From Pirellula staleyi DSM 6068 (GTDB lineage Bacteria > Planctomycetota > Planctomycetia > Pirellulales > Pirellulaceae): a DNA stretch of 45,803 nt. Made by a program: the position numbers and the translations under genes. The stretch covers positions 1 through 45,803 of the forward strand of contig CAMBSL010000015.1 of the NCBI GenBank assembly GCA_945870455.1, written 5' to 3'. This document shows positions 25,345 through 32,908 of the stretch, piece by piece. Below the pieces are notes generated by a model, which worked only from the letters and a program-made list of their open reading frames with translations, was not told the origin of the DNA and searched no databases. Position 1 is the stretch's first letter. Each line of letters begins with the position of its first letter.

Positions 25345-26274
25345 ATGACAACGAGATTGATCGCGGGCTGCGGCTACGTCGGAATGCAGGTTGCTGCGAA
25401 ATGGCTTCAATCGGGCGATAAAGTCTTTGCGTTTACCCGCGATAGCACTCGATCGGACGAACTTGGCAAACTAGGTATTCGGCCGATTCTCTGGAACTGG
25501 ATTCCGGGAAGTCTACCCATCGACCAAGATAACTGGAGTGAATTGCGAAAGTGCATGGCAACATCCGAACCCTCGACGCTGCTCGTTGCCGTTTCACACG
25601 CTCCACAGCCCGACATGGATCCTCGCGAGACTCACACGCGCGGGCTAGTTAACCTGAAACACGCACTGCTAGCTGCCGATTCTCGCAACACTGTGGATTG
25701 GATTTATCTGTCCACAACGGGAGTATTCGGTAACACTTCCCCAGGCGAATGGGTTGATGAAAAGTCGAAAGTTGGTCCGAATCGCCCAGGCTCGATTGCA
25801 GCCTGGGAAGCAGAACAATGGCTTGCCAATAATCTGGAATCCAATAGGGTTGTGGTCTTGCGGCCAGCAGGAATCTACGGTCCCGGTCGCGTTCCACGAT
25901 GGCAGTCCATTCGTGATCAAATGCCTTTGAAAGCGGATCCGGATAGCTATTTGAACTTGATTCATGTGGCCGATTTGGCGTCGATTGTGGTTTGCGTCTC
26001 TAAACAAAAGACGATCGGAAGCCTCTATTGTGTTAGCGATGGCCAGCCTGTCCTTAGACGTGAGTACTACGAATTTATCTCGCAGTTGGGAAATTGGCCC
26101 CCTCCGGTTTTCGAAACGCTCGAATCAAACTCGACGAGCAATACGACTTCGCGAAGTGATGGCAACAAGCGCATTAGCAATAATTGCATTCAAAATGAGC
26201 TGTCCTATCCGTTTCTTTTTCCGTCCTATCGCGAGGGATTGCGATCTCTCCTTGAAGGATTGGGAAAAACTTAG
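25345..26274 (+). CDS. NAD(P)-binding SDR/epimerase-family protein (YeeZ-like)
   Basis: A 309-residue cytoplasmic protein. It opens with the dinucleotide-binding GCGYVGMQVA motif right at the N-terminus, has a short form of the extended-SDR fold (YLSTTGVFG strand, VVLRPAGIYGPGR), and ends with a LIHVADLASIV block. It is closest in pattern to YeeZ/atypical SDRs. The usual catalytic YxxxK after the STTG strand is not evident (the stretch reads NRPGSIAAWEAEQW), so dehydrogenase or epimerase activity is doubtful and it may bind the cofactor without the classic chemistry. It is divergent from the HtrA-like genes. The ATG at 25345 follows a weak GGGGCAATCCTG context. Confidence 0.82.
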   Translation: MTTRLIAGCGYVGMQVAAKWLQSGDKVFAFTRDSTRSDELGKLGIRPILWNWIPGSLPIDQDNWSELRKCMATSEPSTLLVAVSHAPQPDMDPRETHTRGLVNLKHALLAADSRNTVDWIYLSTTGVFGNTSPGEWVDEKSKVGPNRPGSIAAWEAEQWLANNLESNRVVVLRPAGIYGPGRVPRWQSIRDQMPLKADPDSYLNLIHVADLASIVVCVSKQKTIGSLYCVSDGQPVLRREYYEFISQLGNWPPPVFETLESNSTSNTTSRSDGNKRISNNCIQNELSYPFLFPSYREGLRSLLEGLGKT

Positions 26275-26395
26275 CAAATGGCTCTGAAAATGGCAGTGAA
26301 ACAGATGCGTAAGCGTTGCTCAATTGCAACTGTGCACTCTAAAATCTGTGTGCTACACAATCACAGACCAATCTGAAAAACTCCAGAAATAATTA

Positions 26396-27178
26396 ATGCT
26401 TCAGCGAAAACCAATCTTTCCAAATGTTATTGAGATCAATGTCCAGGCTGGTCACATGATCGGCTGTAACGTGTACTTGATCTACGACGCCGATGAATGG
26501 GCGTTGATCGACATTGGATACGAAGACTCCGTTGAGGAAGTTATTGATTTAGTGAGAGAACTGGACTTTCCTCTTTCGAAATGCAAATCGCTGATCGCAA
26601 CGCACGCAGATGTGGATCACAGTCAGGGTTTCGCAAAGGCCAAACAACTTCTCAAGACTTCGATTACGGCGCATCCCAAAGCGGCCGCCCTACTAGAAGC
26701 GGGTGACCGTGTTCAAACCTTTGCCGAAATCCATGCCCAGGGAATTAGCGAGTCCATGCCTCCCGTGACAGTCGAAAAACATGTTAACAATGGAGATGTC
26801 ATTAAGATTGGCAATATTGAGCTTGAGGTTTGGTCGACTCCCGGGCACGCCGATAGTCAGTTGGCTTTTCGATTAAACAGACTCTTGCTCAGCGGTGACA
26901 ATATCTATCGAGACGGCGGAGTTGGAGCAATCGACGCCCATCATGGCAGCGATATTCCATCCTTCATCAAGTCGCTAGAACGAATCCGCGATGCGGACAT
27001 CGATTGGCTTTTACCGAGTCATGGTCCCTATTTCCGAAAGGACCCGTCTATGATTGAAAAGGTTCTGTCGCGGTTGCAAAGCTACTTGCATTTGTCCGAT
27101 TTTGGTACTTGTGCGATTGATTGGCCGTTGATTCGGCAATGGGAACAAGAGATTGCCGAGGGGCGGCTGCCCGCGTAA
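26396..27178 (+). CDS. Metallo-beta-lactamase-fold hydrolase
   Basis: A 260-residue cytoplasmic protein with the MBL order of motifs: a GCNVYLIYD start strand, DIGYEDS, then THADVDHSQG (His70, Asp72, Asp74, His75), TPGHADS, a LSGDNIY metal-bridging aspartate, and PSHGPYF. The second His of the canonical HxHxDH motif is Asp72. The other ligands are present, so an altered metal site rather than loss of activity is likely. Relatives include glyoxalase-II-like and other thioester or phosphodiester hydrolases; the substrate cannot be assigned. It stands between an SDR gene and a small membrane-protein gene on the same strand, with 121 bp and 42 bp gaps. Confidence 0.88.
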   Translation: MLQRKPIFPNVIEINVQAGHMIGCNVYLIYDADEWALIDIGYEDSVEEVIDLVRELDFPLSKCKSLIATHADVDHSQGFAKAKQLLKTSITAHPKAAALLEAGDRVQTFAEIHAQGISESMPPVTVEKHVNNGDVIKIGNIELEVWSTPGHADSQLAFRLNRLLLSGDNIYRDGGVGAIDAHHGSDIPSFIKSLERIRDADIDWLLPSHGPYFRKDPSMIEKVLSRLQSYLHLSDFGTCAIDWPLIRQWEQEIAEGRLPA

Positions 27179-27220
27179 TTACGGCTAGTGCTTTTGGTTA
27201 AGCGAAGGAAGCAAAGTTAG

Positions 27221-27457
27221 TTGAGGCCAAAAAACTCCGCCAAGAATCGTATCCTCGGCTCTAAGGGAATGATTCTTATAATTCTCTTTGCGGTCACTGG
27301 TTTTCTAGGTTTGCCGCTCTTGTGGATGAGTCCAGCTTTTTCGCGCAGCGAAAAAGCTGTGTGGTCGGTCATCAATGTCTTGTATACAAGTCTCATGATT
27401 GCCGCCTGTGCGGCAATCTGCTGGTGGTCCTACAATCGAATCCTTGGAATCTTCTAG
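27221..27457 (+). CDS. Small membrane protein, two transmembrane helices
   Basis: A 78-residue protein with a basic start (MRPKNSAKNRILGSKG) and two helices: MILIILFAVTGFLGLPLLWM (about 17-36) and a second at about 47-68. The GLPLLWMSPAFSRSEKAVWS middle resembles short conserved membrane proteins of planctomycetes, which is why I call it despite its size. The start is either the TTG at 27221, with AAGGAAG about ten bases upstream, or the ATG at 27269, which would lose the basic segment. It lies 42 bp after the MBL gene on the same strand and may share its transcript. The function is unknown. Confidence 0.7.
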   Translation: MRPKNSAKNRILGSKGMILIILFAVTGFLGLPLLWMSPAFSRSEKAVWSVINVLYTSLMIAACAAICWWSYNRILGIF

Positions 27458-27577
27458 CCATCCCATTCCTCCCATTCCCTAAAAACAACGCAGTCTTCTT
27501 GAATTAACTTGAGTTTTGGATATCCTCAGTAACCTATTGTTCTCGCTGCGAGGTAACGCAGTTTAACCCATGGAACC

Positions 27578-27583
27578 GGAGGA
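27578..27583 (+). promoter_or_regulatory. Strong Shine-Dalgarno of the TIGR03000 gene
   Basis: GGAGGA, five bases before the ATG at 27589. It is the best ribosome binding site in the window and suggests high translation of the Gly/Ser-rich protein. Confidence 0.8.
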
Positions 27584-27588
27584 ACGTC

Positions 27589-28863
27589 ATGAGTAATACA
27601 TTGAAATGGTTGTCTGGATCAACGCTCGTTGCGTTGCTTTTTGCAGGTGCGGGCGCGGTGAATGCGGGCCATGGCTCAAGCGGAGGTAGCAGCGGCGGGT
27701 ACGGTTCAAGCGGCGGTTATTCTGCTGGATATGGTTCAAGCGGCGCCTACTACGGCGGTTCTTCCGGCGGCGGTTCTTCCGGCGGCGGTTCTTCCGGCGG
27801 TGGTTCTTCAGGGGGCGGTTCTTCGGGCGGTCACGTTGGACCGTTGCGTCGACTTCACGCTAAAATCCATGACCATGTTCATGCGAAAATGGCTGCGCGC
27901 TCAGCCTATTATGGCTCATCCGGCGGATCTTCGGGTGGCGGATCTTCGGGTGGATACGCTCCAGTGCGTTATTCCTCGAGCTACGGCAGTTCGGGTGGCG
28001 GATCGCATGGTGGCTCATACGGCGGTGGCTCATACGGCGGGGGCTCGTCGGGAGGTGGCTCATCGGGAGGTGGCTCATACGGCGGTGGCTCATACGGCGG
28101 TGGCTCATCGGGCGGGGGCTCGTCGGGAGGGAGTGTCTATTATGGCAGTAGCTATTCCTCCGGTGGTTCGTTCGGTAATTCTTACGGCGGCAGCAGTTCC
28201 GGTTCATCGCTGAACTACGGCAATTTCGAAGGGACTGCACCGTCAGTTCCGATGGAAAGCGGATTCAGTGGATATAGTCCGATTATGTCGAGCTCTGCTT
28301 CGGTAGCCCAATCCTCAAACAAGTTGGCGTCCGGCGTTACCATTCAGCCAAACGAAGTTCATCTGACGGTGAAATTGCCCGAATCGGCCAAGGTTTTCGT
28401 CAACGGAAACTTGACCACAACGACCGGCGATCTACGACACTTTGTGAGCCGTGATCTAAAAGAAAACGAAGCCTATCGATTTGAAGTAAAAGCCGTTTTG
28501 ACCAACGAAGACGGCTCTGAAGTCTTTCAAAACAAGACAGTCGTGGTCAGTAGCGGCTTTGGGGAAATGTTGACGTTCGATATGAAGAAGGCAGATGATC
28601 CGGTCGAAACGATTTTGACTTTGAATGTCCCAGAAAATGCTAAGGTTGTTTTGGCCCAAAACGCTACAAAGTCGGATGGCTCGTCGCGGGTCTATCGGAC
28701 CAAACAATTACGCGAAGGCGAAGCATGGGATGACTACAAGATCGAGGTGACATACGAAGGCGTTACCAAGGAAAAGACCATCCGACTGATCGGTGGCGAT
28801 AAGTTGGAGCTAAGTTTCAAATTTGATTCCGAACACAACGCGAACAAAGTTGCTTCCAATTAG
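27589..28863 (+). CDS. Secreted Gly/Ser-rich repeat protein with two TIGR03000-like domains
   Basis: 424 residues. A signal peptide (MSNTLKWLSGSTLVALLFAG...VNAG) is followed by about 190 residues of GSSGG/GGGSYGG repeats, interrupted once by a basic HAKIHDHVHAKMAAR segment. The C-terminal part has two TIGR03000-type beta domains: the first about 250-325 (EVHLTVKLPESAKVFVNGN, FVSRDLKENEAYRFEVKA), the second about 330-415 (LTLNVPENAKVVLAQN, TKQLREGEAWDDYKIEV). TIGR03000 is a planctomycete domain of unknown function found in exported proteins. Glycine-serine repeats suggest a flexible cell-surface or matrix role. An unusually strong ribosome binding site and a clean intrinsic terminator mark it as a single-gene, well-expressed unit. 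The repeat codons are near-identical in places, so copy number may vary between strains. Confidence 0.88.
   Translation: MSNTLKWLSGSTLVALLFAGAGAVNAGHGSSGGSSGGYGSSGGYSAGYGSSGAYYGGSSGGGSSGGGSSGGGSSGGGSSGGHVGPLRRLHAKIHDHVHAKMAARSAYYGSSGGSSGGGSSGGYAPVRYSSSYGSSGGGSHGGSYGGGSYGGGSSGGGSSGGGSYGGGSYGGGSSGGGSSGGSVYYGSSYSSGGSFGNSYGGSSSGSSLNYGNFEGTAPSVPMESGFSGYSPIMSSSASVAQSSNKLASGVTIQPNEVHLTVKLPESAKVFVNGNLTTTTGDLRHFVSRDLKENEAYRFEVKAVLTNEDGSEVFQNKTVVVSSGFGEMLTFDMKKADDPVETILTLNVPENAKVVLAQNATKSDGSSRVYRTKQLREGEAWDDYKIEVTYEGVTKEKTIRLIGGDKLELSFKFDSEHNANKVASN
27672..28136 (+). repeat. Coding tandem repeat (Gly-Gly-Ser units) in the TIGR03000 protein gene
   Basis: Short units of 12-15 bp encode GGGSS, GGGSY and close variants in two blocks, about 27672-27830 and 27905-28136, around a non-repeat segment. 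Runs such as GGCGGCGGTTCTTCC recur almost exactly, so slippage is likely. Confidence 0.85.
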
Positions 28864-28928
28864 GGTCTCACGTGGGCTGGATGGGTGGGACAGGTTCCAT
28901 CTCGAGAATGGAGAACATCCAAAACTTG

Positions 28929-28958
28929 AAAACCTCGGCCTATCGGCCGAGGTTTTTT
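28929..28958 (+). terminator. Intrinsic terminator of the TIGR03000 gene
   Basis: A 12-bp stem AAAACCTCGGCC / GGCCGAGGTTTT with TATC loop (28941-28944), followed at once by a T-run. It lies 66 bp after the stop codon and is the clearest intrinsic terminator in the window. Confidence 0.92.
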
Positions 28959-29154
28959 TGAGTTCCGATTTTCATCCGATACGATTTCGATGGTTAGGTC
29001 AATATTACGTGGGAATCTCTCAAATCCGATACCAGTTTGGCTTGAATGAGCATGTGTGAGTTCGTTACACTGTGCCGAGATTAAAGCGAATCGACTTGGG
29101 TTGTTCGTGAACCCGAGAGTCAAGCTCCTCTTACTTTGAGTATTTGAAATTCTA

Positions 29155-30171
29155 ATGGTACGATCAGCGCTCATCACAGGTATTACGGGTCAAGACGGAT
29201 CGTATTTGGCAGAACTATTGCTCGAAAAGGGCTACTTAGTACATGGATTAGTTCGTCGATCGAGCAGTTTTTCGACCGGCAGAATTGATCACCTTTATCG
29301 CGACATCCACGAAAAGCCTCAATTGTTGCTGCATTACGGAGATTTGACGGACGGCCAAGCGCTCACCAACTTAGTCCAAGAGACTGAACCGGACGAGATC
29401 TACAATCTTGGGGCACAAAGTCATGTTCGCGTTTCATTCGACCAGCCTGTTTATACCTTGATGAGCGATGGCGTTGGTTCGCTAAACGTGCTGGAGGCCG
29501 CTCGGTTGTTGAACAAGCGAAAACAAGTTCGGGTGTATCAGGCCAGCAGTTCGGAAATGTATGGCATGGTGCTTGAAACCCCGCAAACGGAAAAGACGCC
29601 ATTTAACCCACAGTCTCCGTACGCTTGCGCCAAGGTATACGCATTTTTCCAAACGATCAACTACCGTCGCAGCTACAACATGTTTGCATGCAACGGCATT
29701 CTTTTTAATCACGAATCACCGCGTCGGGGTGAAACATTCGTAACTCGCAAGATTACGCGAGCGGCGACTCGCATCAAGCTAGGACTACAACAGAAACTTT
29801 TTCTTGGGAATTTAGAGGCAAAACGAGATTGGGGTTATGCCAAGGATTATGTGGAGGCGATGTGGATGATGTTGCAGCAAGACGAACCCGATGATTTTGT
29901 GATCGCCACGGGTGAAACTCGCACGATTCGGGAATTCTTGGATCTGGTTTTTGGCCAACTCGATCTCGACTGGAGTAAGTACGTTGAAGTCGATCCAAGG
30001 TACTTCCGACCGGCTGAAGTAGATCTGCTGCTCGGCGATGCAAGTAAGGCAAAAAAGAAGTTTGGTTGGACAGCAAGGACCGACGTTCGGGAGCTTGCAA
30101 GGATCATGGTTGATCACGACCTCGAACTTGCACGTCGAGAAAAACACGACCAAAAATTTGTTAATGCATAG
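29155..30171 (+). CDS. gmd: GDP-mannose 4,6-dehydratase
   Basis: A 338-residue extended SDR enzyme. It makes GDP-4-keto-6-deoxymannose from GDP-mannose, the first step to GDP-fucose, GDP-rhamnose or GDP-perosamine for surface glycans. Seen: cofactor motif [12 protein letters not shown] at the N-terminus, the RRSSSF loop typical of GMD (NADPH selection and tetramer contacts), '[13 protein letters not shown]', catalytic ASSSEMYG and YACAK (Tyr-x-x-x-Lys), and '[16 protein letters not shown]', '[16 protein letters not shown]' and [12 protein letters not shown] blocks. Length and motifs match a complete enzyme. The partner reductase (fcl) is not in the window. It stands alone after the terminator at 28.9 kb. 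Confidence 0.96.
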   Translation: MVRSALITGITGQDGSYLAELLLEKGYLVHGLVRRSSSFSTGRIDHLYRDIHEKPQLLLHYGDLTDGQALTNLVQETEPDEIYNLGAQSHVRVSFDQPVYTLMSDGVGSLNVLEAARLLNKRKQVRVYQASSSEMYGMVLETPQTEKTPFNPQSPYACAKVYAFFQTINYRRSYNMFACNGILFNHESPRRGETFVTRKITRAATRIKLGLQQKLFLGNLEAKRDWGYAKDYVEAMWMMLQQDEPDDFVIATGETRTIREFLDLVFGQLDLDWSKYVEVDPRYFRPAEVDLLLGDASKAKKKFGWTARTDVRELARIMVDHDLELARREKHDQKFVNA

Positions 30172-30283
30172 AAGCGTGTCTTGATTCTGGGGAGGGGGAT
30201 TTGCTAGTCTCCCACGGTATGCATGCTAGCGAATTCGGCGCGACGTGCTTTCATCCCATCTTCGTTTTCATGGTCAAGCAGCT

Positions 30284-31516
30284 ATGTTTCTGCGCACGCT
30301 TTTGATAGTAGGAATGTTTAGTTCCGCCATTGCTGCTTGCACGCAGGTACGCGGCGACGACTTGCCTTCGAAACAGGTTTTTGTGCTGCTGCAGAACGGG
30401 AATGTTCTGAAAGGTCAAATTTCGAAACAAACCGATCGTATTGCTATCATGATCGATGGGAACAGCACGTTGTTGCTCGATCCAAAGCAGATTGAGCATG
30501 TTGGTCCTACGCTCGAATCGCTCTATCTTCATCAGCGAGCAGGTGTTCGAACATGGGGGACTGGGGAACATTGGCATCTCGCCCACTGGTGTATCCAGCA
30601 GAATCTAATCGATCACGCCATCGAACACTTCCAAGCCCTCGAGAAGACGGTATCCGGTTCGCCTCGATTCAAACAGCTTGAACATCTGCTTCGCGAAGCG
30701 TTGTTAAAGAGTAAAAATGAGAATCAAACCGTTGAGACCAGCCCGAGCGAAGTCGTTCAAGCCAGCGCGGAAATACCGAAGCAATCGCCTCCGCTGCTTG
30801 AACGCAATCGCCCCGAGGAATGGACCAATCGCGAAATACCTGGCTACATTCGAAAGACATTTCAGACTTCGGTCCTACCCATTTTGGTAACTCGTTGCGG
30901 ACAATCCGGTTGCCACGGGTTGCTGGGGAAATCCGATTTTCATGTTTATCAGCCCGTGGGTGATCAAGCCCTAACGGTTCTAGCCAACGACTTGCATGAA
31001 GTGCTTCGGTACATCGATAGCGAACGTGTCCAAGATTGCACGTTATTGGAGTATGCGACCAAAGCCCATGGAATTATGAGAAACCCAAGTCTTAATCCAG
31101 CGAAAGAGAGCGATCGCGGACATATTGATCGCATCAATCAGTGGGTGAAATCTCTGGCCTTATCCCAACGAATGGAAACGACGATGCCAGCTCAATACCC
31201 AAGTGCAGCGATCCCAGCGCAAACCGCTAACGCCTCAACGGTCACACAGGCTATCGCAATGGTGCCGGTCCCGCAAAACACACGTTCATCTCGGGCGTCG
31301 CTTGGAAAGTCGGACGATTCTCGAAATCATGATGCGAAACTGTCAAAACCCGCCAAAACCGCAGCGCCTGCGGTTTTTCTGTCTGGATCTGAGATCGCGG
31401 ACCTTGAGTCGACCATTGAAAAGCTTGAGCGGAAGTTCAATGGAACGGACGCCGGTGAGTCGTCTGCCAACAAAGATCCGTTCGATGTCGATTCTTTCAA
31501 TCGCAAGTTTCGTTAA
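30284..31516 (+). CDS. Secreted protein with a single C-x4-C-H motif (planctomycete type), function unknown
   Basis: 410 residues from the ATG at 30284, which gives a proper signal peptide (MFLRTLLIVGMFSSAIAACT, possibly a lipoprotein-like cysteine at 19); the frame is open to a GTG at 30245. Residues about 30-85 look like a small beta domain (VFVLLQNGNVLKGQI...LLLDPKQIEHV), then a helical segment about 95-145. Around residue 205 it has LVTRCGQSGCHG, a Cys-x4-Cys-His resembling the heme or metal motif of planctomycete cytochrome-like domains (canonical Cys-x2-Cys-His). The C-terminal third is low complexity, Ala/Gln/Ser-rich. A terminator-like hairpin is embedded in the coding sequence near the 3' end. 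Confidence 0.72.
   Translation: MFLRTLLIVGMFSSAIAACTQVRGDDLPSKQVFVLLQNGNVLKGQISKQTDRIAIMIDGNSTLLLDPKQIEHVGPTLESLYLHQRAGVRTWGTGEHWHLAHWCIQQNLIDHAIEHFQALEKTVSGSPRFKQLEHLLREALLKSKNENQTVETSPSEVVQASAEIPKQSPPLLERNRPEEWTNREIPGYIRKTFQTSVLPILVTRCGQSGCHGLLGKSDFHVYQPVGDQALTVLANDLHEVLRYIDSERVQDCTLLEYATKAHGIMRNPSLNPAKESDRGHIDRINQWVKSLALSQRMETTMPAQYPSAAIPAQTANASTVTQAIAMVPVPQNTRSSRASLGKSDDSRNHDAKLSKPAKTAAPAVFLSGSEIADLESTIEKLERKFNGTDAGESSANKDPFDVDSFNRKFR
31355..31377 (+). terminator. Terminator-like hairpin inside the coding sequence
   Basis: AAAACCGCAG (31355-31364), loop CGC, CTGCGGTTTT (31368-31377), with the T-run completing the stem and one further T. It lies 139 bp before the stop codon of the C-x4-C-H protein gene. 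It has intrinsic-terminator shape but an intragenic position, so its function is doubtful. Confidence 0.45.
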
Positions 31517-31654
31517 CCAAATGGGCTGAGGACCAGGCAGAACTGCCAAAGTCGGCCGATTGCGGCGTCGATGGAAGTTTTGCGAAAAGAAACCTTTCTG
31601 GTAAACTATCTGCTTGATTTGACCAACAGACATCGAATTCAGAAAGTTCCAATC

Positions 31655-32149
31655 ATGAGCACGGGAGAAGGATCCTCCATCTCGTTTGAGACCATGCGAG
31701 GCCGCAACTACCCAACCATCCGCCAATTCACCGTTTTCCTTGAGAACCGAGTTGGCCAACTTCTGGAAGTCGTGCGGCGGTTTGAGGGTACGGGAATTCG
31801 CATCGTGGCCCTTTCGATAAACGATTCCGCAGAATGCGCTTTTGTTCGATTCTTGTTAAGCCACCCCGAACGCGGTCGCGAAATCCTTGAACGTGCCGGG
31901 CTCGCGATCATTGAAAGCGATCTGATCGGAGTAGAACTGCCCGATGGGGGACAACCGTTGCTGCAAATATGCACGGCCTTGCTGCAAGCTGAAATCAACA
32001 TCATTCAGGCTTATCCACTTATCTTTCGACCGCGTGGCGAACCGGCTGTTGCAATCATGGTCGACAATACAGAGCAAGCCCTTGAGACTCTTGCTCACAA
32101 GGGTTTTAGAATGATTACCGAAGGGGATTTGCTTGATGAAACTTGCTAG
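31655..32149 (+). CDS. Tandem ACT-domain protein
   Basis: 164 residues from the ATG at 31655; the frame is open to 31571, but conservation-like sequence begins after residue 10. Two ACT domains are visible: the first about 15-75 (RQFTVFLENRVGQLLEVVRRFEGTGIRIVALSI), the second about 90-155 (PLLQICTALLQAEINIIQAYPLI...VAIMVDNTEQALETLAHKGF). ACT domains bind amino acids or related ligands and regulate metabolism. No catalytic domain is attached, so it probably acts as a stand-alone sensor. Its 3' end overlaps the next gene by 14 bp, which points to coupled translation with the SCO1-like protein; the functional reason for that pairing is not evident. Confidence 0.85.
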   Translation: MSTGEGSSISFETMRGRNYPTIRQFTVFLENRVGQLLEVVRRFEGTGIRIVALSINDSAECAFVRFLLSHPERGREILERAGLAIIESDLIGVELPDGGQPLLQICTALLQAEINIIQAYPLIFRPRGEPAVAIMVDNTEQALETLAHKGFRMITEGDLLDETC

Positions 32150-32855
32150 TGCTCCACGCGTGCTTGGAATTACCGCTGGTCTCTTGGCGGGTACGATTGC
32201 AGCCCTCTACTTTCGTGGACCGTTCACCACCATTGAAAAAGCAAAACGAGCACCGACGGAACACAACGTCCCTTCGATGGACGTCGATGACAATGACCCG
32301 TCTGCACGAACACAAATCCCCGACCCAGGCCGCCGCGATGCGATCAAGCAGCTTGTTGAGGGTGCAAAGAAAGAGAAGGGTTGGCTGACCGAGTTTGAGT
32401 TGACCGAACGCAGTGGCAAAACGCTCAAGTCCGAAGACCTTCGCGGCGAACCTTATATCGCATGCTTTTTCTTCTCAACCTGCCCTGGTACTTGCACTCG
32501 CCAAAGCAACAAAATGCAATTGTTGCAAAACAAATTCAAAGGTAAGCCAATCAAGTTTGTGAGCATTTCTGTCGACCCAGAAATAGATACACCGGAAGTG
32601 CTCAGCGCGTACGCGGACAAGTTTCAAGCGGACAAAGATAGATGGTTGTTTTTGACCGGACCCATCGACACAATCGTCCGAGTCGGCACCGAGAAATTTT
32701 TCCTAGGTGGAGTTGAAAAGCGAGGTCACCCAGATCGCTTTTGCCTCGTTAACTCCACAGGCGACTTGGTCGGCTCCTACATCTGGTTAGATCAAGAAGA
32801 GTTTGAACAGTTACTAGCACACACGAACGAGCTGCTGGAACGCAAAAACCCGTAA
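32136..32855 (+). CDS. SCO1/SenC-family thioredoxin-fold protein
   Basis: 239 residues from the ATG at 32136 (a TTG precedes it directly), inside the end of the ACT-domain gene. An N-terminal anchor (ITAGLLAGTIAALYF) places the domain outside the cytoplasm. The SCO pattern is present: ELTERSGKTLKSEDLRGEPY, the copper-binding FSTCPGTCTRQS motif (Cys-x3-Cys), 'IKFVSISVDPEIDTPEVLSAYADKF', 'WLFLTGPIDTI', and a GHPDRFCLVNSTG block supplying the likely third ligand histidine. SCO proteins deliver copper to the CuA site of cytochrome c oxidase or act as thiol reductases. No oxidase subunit is in the window. AAGGGG lies about nine bases before the ATG. Confidence 0.9.
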   Translation: MKLASAPRVLGITAGLLAGTIAALYFRGPFTTIEKAKRAPTEHNVPSMDVDDNDPSARTQIPDPGRRDAIKQLVEGAKKEKGWLTEFELTERSGKTLKSEDLRGEPYIACFFFSTCPGTCTRQSNKMQLLQNKFKGKPIKFVSISVDPEIDTPEVLSAYADKFQADKDRWLFLTGPIDTIVRVGTEKFFLGGVEKRGHPDRFCLVNSTGDLVGSYIWLDQEEFEQLLAHTNELLERKNP

Positions 32856-32908
32856 CGTGTAAGCATCGCGAAATTCTTCCCCCCATTCCTCGCATCCTGC
32901 TTTTTCAT

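Noticed and set aside
27667..28136. Possible CRISPR-like or minisatellite array
   Set aside because: The repeats are short, in frame and encode GGS units of an exported protein; no spacer structure.
27860..28240. 126-codon minus-strand frame opposite the Gly/Ser repeats (and the plus-strand 183-codon frame in the same place)
   Set aside because: Both are shadow frames of a simple repeat, with RRMSH- or AHTAV-type periodic sequence.
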